Positions 59,244 to 64,000 of a stretch of DNA of 64,000 nt are shown one piece after another; the stretch's first letter is position 1, and every line of letters begins with the position of its first letter. The DNA is taken from NCBI GenBank assembly GCA_002435755.1, contig DIYH01000030.1, positions 150,071 through 214,070 on the forward strand, written 5' to 3'. The notes below the pieces were generated by a model that searched no databases, was not told the DNA's origin, and was given only the letters and a program-made list of their open reading frames with translations. The translations under genes and the position numbers were made by a program. This stretch comes from Flammeovirgaceae bacterium UBA6059 (GTDB taxonomy: Bacteria > Bacteroidota > Bacteroidia > Cytophagales > Cyclobacteriaceae).

Positions 59244-61922
59244 GTGGATGTAGATCAAAACCATATCGTCCCGCCCAGACTGGGCACTTATCTGCTTAAG
59301 TGGATTTACGGTAGTGAACTCTATGAGGAGATCGCCGGGGACATGCTGGAAATCTACGAAGATCGCGTGCTGGCTCATGGAAGAGTGTACGCCTCCACCC
59401 ACTATGTGATCGATGCAATGCTTTCTGTGCGCAATTATGACCTCAGAAAAAACAACAACACAACTCAAAATAATAGCATAGCCATGTTAAAGAACTACTT
59501 CAAAATCACGCTTCGAACAATATCGAAGAATAAGGTCTACTCTGCACTCAACATTATGGGATTGGCCCTTGGAGTTGCCGCGTTCATCTTTATTCTGCAG
59601 TATGTAACCTATGAAAACAGCTATGACAAGTTCCACAGCAATCATGAGGACATTTACCGGGTACGCTACAAGGTGTATCGGGGAGAAGAACTGAATATAG
59701 ACTGTGCGGCTGCCGTACCACGTGTCGGACCGTTCATGAAAGAAAAGATGCCTGAGGTGATCGAGTTTGCCCGTGCCTTTCCTATCAGTGGTGTCATGTC
59801 GACAAACAATATCCAGTTCAGAGAGGACCGACTACATGTGGCCGATCCCGCCTTTCTGAGAATTTTCGACTACCCGTTGATCCAGGGTGATATCAACACC
59901 TGCCTTAGCGAACCCAACAAAGTGGTAGTAACGGAGGAGATTGCCTTAAAGTATTTTGGGACGACCGATGTGGTGGGCGAATCGATCACGTTTGACTCAT
60001 GGTTGCGATTGCCACTCCAGATCAGTGGTGTGACAGTCAATGTTCCCAATAACTCACATTTTAAATATGATTTTCTCATTTCATACGAAACACTTAACAA
60101 TCATACTCGGGATGATGAAACCGGGAATGTAGCTTCGGAAGAGGCCTGGGGTTGGTACGACTTCAATACTTATGTATTGCTCCAAGAGGGGACCGATCCG
60201 AAAGCTTTTGATGATAAATTCAACCAATACCTGGTCGAGGAACGCGGGGAAGATTTTGAGGAGTACAATTTCAGGTCAGAGTTTCCGCTACAGGCGTTGA
60301 CGGACATTCACCTGTACTCGAATCTGCTACAGGAGTCTGAACCTGAAGAACAAGGTGATGGTCAGGCGGTATTCTTCCTGACGATCATAGCCTTCTTCAT
60401 ACTAGTGATCGCATGGATCAACTACATCAACCTGTCCACAGCCCGATCTGTAGAGCGAGCCAAGGAAGTGGGTGTAAGAAAAACGATGGGTGCCTTTAAA
60501 AAGCAGCTCATCTACCAGTTTCTGTCAGAAGCCATTCTTCTTAACTTCTTTGCCTTGATCGTAGGTTTGTTGATCGTCTTCTTTGGCATAAATTACTTCA
60601 ATCAGTTGACCGGATCACAACTCAGTCTTAGCTTTTTGATCAGTGGACAGTTTTGGTTGACTGCAGGTGGGGTTTTCCTGGTAGGGGCTTGTTTATCAGG
60701 GCTGTACCCGGCCTTGATACTCTCCTCCTTTCGACCTTCAGACGTCCTCAAAGGTAAATTCAGTGGTAATAAATCTGGCAATATGCTGCGAAAGGTACTG
60801 GTGGTCTTCCAGTTTGCAGCATCAGTTGCTTTGATCACAGGTACCATCATCGTCTATCAGCAATTGGCCCACATGCGCAATGCCGACCTGGGCTTTGATA
60901 TGACAGACACTTTGGTCATCAAGGGCCCAGCTGTCTTTGGGGAAGATTCCTTATTCGTTACCACAATGAAAACCTTCAAATCGGAAGTCCTCAGTAATCC
61001 TGAGATAGCAGGTATTACTACCAGCTCTAATGTGCCTGGAGACGAGATTTTCTGGACCAATGGTATCAGAAGAAATGAAGAGACTCCCGATCGCAATAAG
61101 ACCATCTACATTGTGGGGATCGACTACAACTACTTCCAGACGTACGATATAGAGCTACTGGCAGGTCGCAATTACAATGAAACTTTTAGCACAGATACTG
61201 GATCAATGATCTTAAATGCTGCAGCCATCAAATACCTCGGTTATGAGAGTCCCGAAGCAGCCATTAACCAGAAGATCATGTTCTGGGGATACCCCAAAAC
61301 AATCGTGGGTGTGGTTGATGACTATCAGCAAATGTCAGTGAAGACGGCCGTCTCACCAATCATCTTCCCACTCTCACTCAATGAGAATAGTTTCATTACG
61401 CTACATTTGAATACTGGTGATTATCAACAGGCTTTCGATGCAGCACAGCAACAGTTTGATCGCTTCTTCCCAGGCAACCCATTTGACTACTTTTTCCTTG
61501 ATGATTTTTTCAATCGACAATATGAGAACGACCGGGAGTTTAGCAGGGTCTTTACGCTGTTTGCTGGGTTCGCTATCATAGTAGCATGCCTTGGACTATT
61601 TGGTCTGTCATCATTTAGTGCACTCCAGCGCACGAAGGAAATCGGTATAAGAAAGGCCATCGGGGCTGACATATCTAACATCATCGTCATTCTTACCAGA
61701 GAATTTGTGCAACTGATCATCCTGGCTATCATTCTGGCATTTCCTATTATCTACATCGTTATGGATGGATGGCTGGACAATTTTGCCACAAGGATTGAGC
61801 TTGGAGCACCTGTCTTCCTGTTAGCGGGAGTATTGGTCATCCTGATCGCCATCATTACGGTAGGTTATAAAACACTTGTGACCGCTAAGTCTGATCCTGT
61901 GAAGGCACTGCGATACGAATAG
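59244..61922 (+). CDS. FtsX/MacB-like ABC transporter permease (second copy)
   Basis: 892 residues from a GTG start. N-terminal permease-prefix region (RLGTYLLKWIYGSELYEEIAGDMLEIYEDR), then two MacB-like core plus FtsX repeats: VYSALNIMGLALGVAAFIFILQYV, NYINLSTARSVERAKEVGVRKTMGA and LFGLSSFSALQRTKEIGIRKAIGA. Same organisation as the copy at 46560-49184 but with clearly diverged sequence, so the duplication is old. No ATPase gene follows. Confidence 0.88.
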   Translation: MDVDQNHIVPPRLGTYLLKWIYGSELYEEIAGDMLEIYEDRVLAHGRVYASTHYVIDAMLSVRNYDLRKNNNTTQNNSIAMLKNYFKITLRTISKNKVYSALNIMGLALGVAAFIFILQYVTYENSYDKFHSNHEDIYRVRYKVYRGEELNIDCAAAVPRVGPFMKEKMPEVIEFARAFPISGVMSTNNIQFREDRLHVADPAFLRIFDYPLIQGDINTCLSEPNKVVVTEEIALKYFGTTDVVGESITFDSWLRLPLQISGVTVNVPNNSHFKYDFLISYETLNNHTRDDETGNVASEEAWGWYDFNTYVLLQEGTDPKAFDDKFNQYLVEERGEDFEEYNFRSEFPLQALTDIHLYSNLLQESEPEEQGDGQAVFFLTIIAFFILVIAWINYINLSTARSVERAKEVGVRKTMGAFKKQLIYQFLSEAILLNFFALIVGLLIVFFGINYFNQLTGSQLSLSFLISGQFWLTAGGVFLVGACLSGLYPALILSSFRPSDVLKGKFSGNKSGNMLRKVLVVFQFAASVALITGTIIVYQQLAHMRNADLGFDMTDTLVIKGPAVFGEDSLFVTTMKTFKSEVLSNPEIAGITTSSNVPGDEIFWTNGIRRNEETPDRNKTIYIVGIDYNYFQTYDIELLAGRNYNETFSTDTGSMILNAAAIKYLGYESPEAAINQKIMFWGYPKTIVGVVDDYQQMSVKTAVSPIIFPLSLNENSFITLHLNTGDYQQAFDAAQQQFDRFFPGNPFDYFFLDDFFNRQYENDREFSRVFTLFAGFAIIVACLGLFGLSSFSALQRTKEIGIRKAIGADISNIIVILTREFVQLIILAIILAFPIIYIVMDGWLDNFATRIELGAPVFLLAGVLVILIAIITVGYKTLVTAKSDPVKALRYE

Positions 61923-62121
61923 TCAATTGACAATGGAGAATTACTCTTGCCGATTATCCAGTGCCAACTTTCAATTCTGGCTGCTCGCAAACTTTGATAT
62001 CTGGTAGAGAAGCTGACTCATAGGAAACATCCACTACCCATGAGCCCCTCCTTTGCTTATCTGGGTCTAATTAAGTAAAATGCAAGTCCCTTAACTACGA
62101 GCATTTAATCGAACCAACCGC

Positions 62122-63954
62122 ATGGAGCTAACTTCTTCGTTCTCAACTGTTGATATTGTTGTATTCGCCATCTACGCCCTTTTTATTATTGGCTTGGGCC
62201 TTTGGGTCTCACGCAAAAAGGAAGGTGAAGAACAAAACTCGACCGACTATTTTCTCGCCGGTAAGGCCTTGCCTTGGTATGCCATAGGGGCATCATTGAT
62301 AGCGTCAAATATCTCGGCAGAACAGATCATCGGTATGTCAGGATCGGGTTATGCAATTGGCATGGCCATAGCCGCTTATGAACTAATGGCTGCTGTCACG
62401 TTACTACTCATTGCAAAGTACTTCTTGCCGATCTATCTGCATAAGGGCATATTTACCATGCCTCAGTTCCTGATGATGCGCTATGATAACCGTATCAAGA
62501 CGGTCATGGCCGTTTTCTGGTTGTTGCTCTACGTTTTTGTCAATCTTACGGCAGTGATGTTTTTAGGTGCTCTTACGCTAAACACAGTCATTGGAGTACC
62601 ATTCATCTGGGCAATAGTAGGGTTAGCAGCATTCTCGGTATTGTACTCTCTCTACGGTGGTTTGAAAGCTGTAGCATATACAGATGTGGTGCAGGTGATC
62701 TTCCTGGTGATAGGAGGGATCATGGTATCAAGCATAGCACTCGATTTGGTAAGTGGCGGGAACGGACCGATTCAGGGTTTTTTCACGCTATTGGCAGAGG
62801 TACCTCAAAAGTTTGATATGATCTTCGAAGTAGGTGATACTTATACGATCAATGGAGATACCAAATCATCCTACATGGACTTACCGGGAGTCACAGTGTT
62901 GGTTGGTGGTATGTGGATTGCCAATCTATCCTACTGGGGATGTAATCAGTACATTACTCAGCGTGCCCTAGCAGGTAAAAACCTTGAAGAAGCAAGGAAA
63001 GGAGTGGCTTTTGCAGCATTTCTGAAAGTGATCATGCCCATCTTCGTTGTGATCCCAGGTGTAGCGGCTTTTTATTTGGTGGAATCGGGAAATCCTCAAA
63101 TCACCGAACTGATCAAGATTGACGGGCTCATTAAGCCGGACAACTCCTATCCAACTATGCTGGCGCTGGTTCCGGCAGGACTCAAAGGCATCACCTTTGC
63201 AGCACTCATCGGAGCTATCGTCTCCTCTCTAAGCTCAATGATGAACAGCACATCCACCATTTTTACAATGGACATTTACAAGCAATATTTCAATAAGGAG
63301 GCAAGCGAAAATCAACTGGTGACCGTAGGCCGCATCACTGGTTTGATCGCTTTGGTCATTGCCTGTTTTGTAACCCCGGCTCTCAATGGGTTTGATCAGA
63401 TGTTCCAGTACATCCAAGAGTTCTCCGGTTTTGTTACGCCAGCTGTGACAGTCATCTTCTTGTTTGGTCTCTTTTGGAGCAAGGCCACCCCTACCGCAGC
63501 ACTGTGGGTGGCTATACTAAGCATCCCTCTCAATCTCATCTTCTATTTTGGGCTGCCGGATGTCCCCTTCCTCGATAGAATGGGCTTCATCTTTGTTATA
63601 CTTTGCTACGCGATGGTTTTGATCTCAATGGCCGGCAAATACGATTTCAAGTTTAAGGACCAGAACTTCCTACTGATCATAGGTACTATGTTCTTATTTG
63701 TCATTGTGGTGGCAGGCGACCATGAGATGTTCCATGATACAGTATTGGATGTTGACAATGCTTTTGGCAAGTTTTCCATCCATATGATGGCTCTCTTATT
63801 CCTAGCCTTGGCATTGTTCCTCACCAAGGACATTGACTATGATGACAATGCCATTGAGATCCATAAGAAACATTATAAGTCTACACAGACTTTTAACGTA
63901 GCTGCTGTGGTTGTCACCATCATGGTAGCTTTGATTTATATAATTTGGTGGTAA
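62122..63954 (+). CDS. Sodium/solute symporter of the SGLT family
   Basis: 610 residues with about fourteen hydrophobic helices. SSS family features are seen: DYFLAGKALPWYAIGASLIASNISAEQIIGMSGSGYAIG (helix 1 and 2 with the sodium-coordinating segment), YGGLKAVAYTDVVQVIFLVIGG, GGMWIANLSYWGCNQYITQRALAGK and AALIGAIVSSLSSMMNSTSTIFTMDIYKQYF (the helix 8 Na2 Ser-Ser motif). The nearest group is the vSGLT-type sugar symporters that accompany carbohydrate use. Substrate unknown. Confidence 0.9.
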   Translation: MELTSSFSTVDIVVFAIYALFIIGLGLWVSRKKEGEEQNSTDYFLAGKALPWYAIGASLIASNISAEQIIGMSGSGYAIGMAIAAYELMAAVTLLLIAKYFLPIYLHKGIFTMPQFLMMRYDNRIKTVMAVFWLLLYVFVNLTAVMFLGALTLNTVIGVPFIWAIVGLAAFSVLYSLYGGLKAVAYTDVVQVIFLVIGGIMVSSIALDLVSGGNGPIQGFFTLLAEVPQKFDMIFEVGDTYTINGDTKSSYMDLPGVTVLVGGMWIANLSYWGCNQYITQRALAGKNLEEARKGVAFAAFLKVIMPIFVVIPGVAAFYLVESGNPQITELIKIDGLIKPDNSYPTMLALVPAGLKGITFAALIGAIVSSLSSMMNSTSTIFTMDIYKQYFNKEASENQLVTVGRITGLIALVIACFVTPALNGFDQMFQYIQEFSGFVTPAVTVIFLFGLFWSKATPTAALWVAILSIPLNLIFYFGLPDVPFLDRMGFIFVILCYAMVLISMAGKYDFKFKDQNFLLIIGTMFLFVIVVAGDHEMFHDTVLDVDNAFGKFSIHMMALLFLALALFLTKDIDYDDNAIEIHKKHYKSTQTFNVAAVVVTIMVALIYIIWW

Positions 63955-63966
63955 CCCAAAGTTGAT

Positions 63967-64000
63967 ATGAGCACGACTACAACTACCCTCTCCCCTGCCC
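63967..64000 (+). CDS. Possible start of the next gene (truncated by the window)
   Basis: ATG at 63967, 13 bases after the symporter stop, opens a frame reading MSTTTTTLSPA to the window edge. Only eleven codons are visible, so identity and even coding status are uncertain. If real it would be co-transcribed with the symporter. Confidence 0.3.
   Translation, partial: MSTTTTTLSPA

Overview
The window looks like chromosome from a free-living, probably marine Bacteroidota of the Cytophagales type. The basis is a TonB-dependent receptor followed by a DUF4249 lipoprotein, DUF4296 and Bat-type genes, MutS2, several secreted beta-propeller proteins, two PadR/MacB-like permease modules, a lack of clear Shine-Dalgarno sequences, and promoters of the TTTG-N19-TAnnTTTG type (clearest before the tRNA gene). 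GC content looks moderate and fairly even. No rRNA, CRISPR array, intact insertion sequence or prophage was seen. Genus cannot be assigned from the sequence alone.

Layout: 1-1.5 kb, ArsC-like reductase and a lipoprotein TIM-barrel epimerase. 1.7-10.2 kb, a TetR regulator and a long efflux operon (RND adaptor, pump, TolC, DUF2141, YceI, membrane class III cyclase), with one near-palindromic operator in opposite orientations before tetR and before the adaptor. 10.2-11.2 kb, a scar region with a frameshifted tail of a neighbouring gene, a second coding tail and a possible 55-residue ORF that ends at a hairpin. 11.2-20.3 kb, small secreted proteins, an unfamiliar protein with a DxDDT motif, a MoaD-like protein paired with a BNR propeller, a GlxA-type regulator with a secreted DJ-1/PfpI protein, and a carbonic anhydrase-like protein lacking one zinc ligand next to an aldo/keto reductase. 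20.4-25.6 kb, a short SSB and a signalling block (7TM histidine kinase, PAS-PP2C phosphatase, hemerythrin-like protein, SiaC-like phosphoprotein).

25.7-34.1 kb, era, a TonB-dependent receptor with its DUF4249 partner (whose 5' end carries a 142-bp inverted-repeat element), a second palindromic element, initiator tRNA-Met, der, an SprT-like protein and an Xre-RES toxin-antitoxin pair. 34.1-42.8 kb, a large secreted propeller, a LolA-like protein, and the operon DUF4296-mutS2-cytochrome b5-like-amino-sugar kinase-murQ, which joins peptidoglycan recycling to MutS2. 42.8-45.6 kb, a short Bat operon (DUF58, membrane protein, BatA). 46.2-49.2 kb and 58.9-61.9 kb, two PadR plus FtsX/MacB-like permease pairs. 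49.3-58.8 kb, a lone response regulator, cyclodeaminase family, dCMP deaminase, a sorbosone dehydrogenase-like lipoprotein, two BacNav-type sodium channels flanking an ABC-F ATPase, a MORN-like lipoprotein and a DinB-like protein. 62.1-64 kb, an SGLT-family symporter and the probable start of another gene.

The main themes are envelope maintenance, efflux, extracellular beta-propeller proteins and signal transduction. The points most worth a second look are the inverted-repeat element in the DUF4249 gene, the phosphatase/hemerythrin/SiaC cluster with a missing iron ligand, the zinc-ligand change in the carbonic anhydrase, the DxDDT protein with its decayed copy, and the unannotated small ORF.
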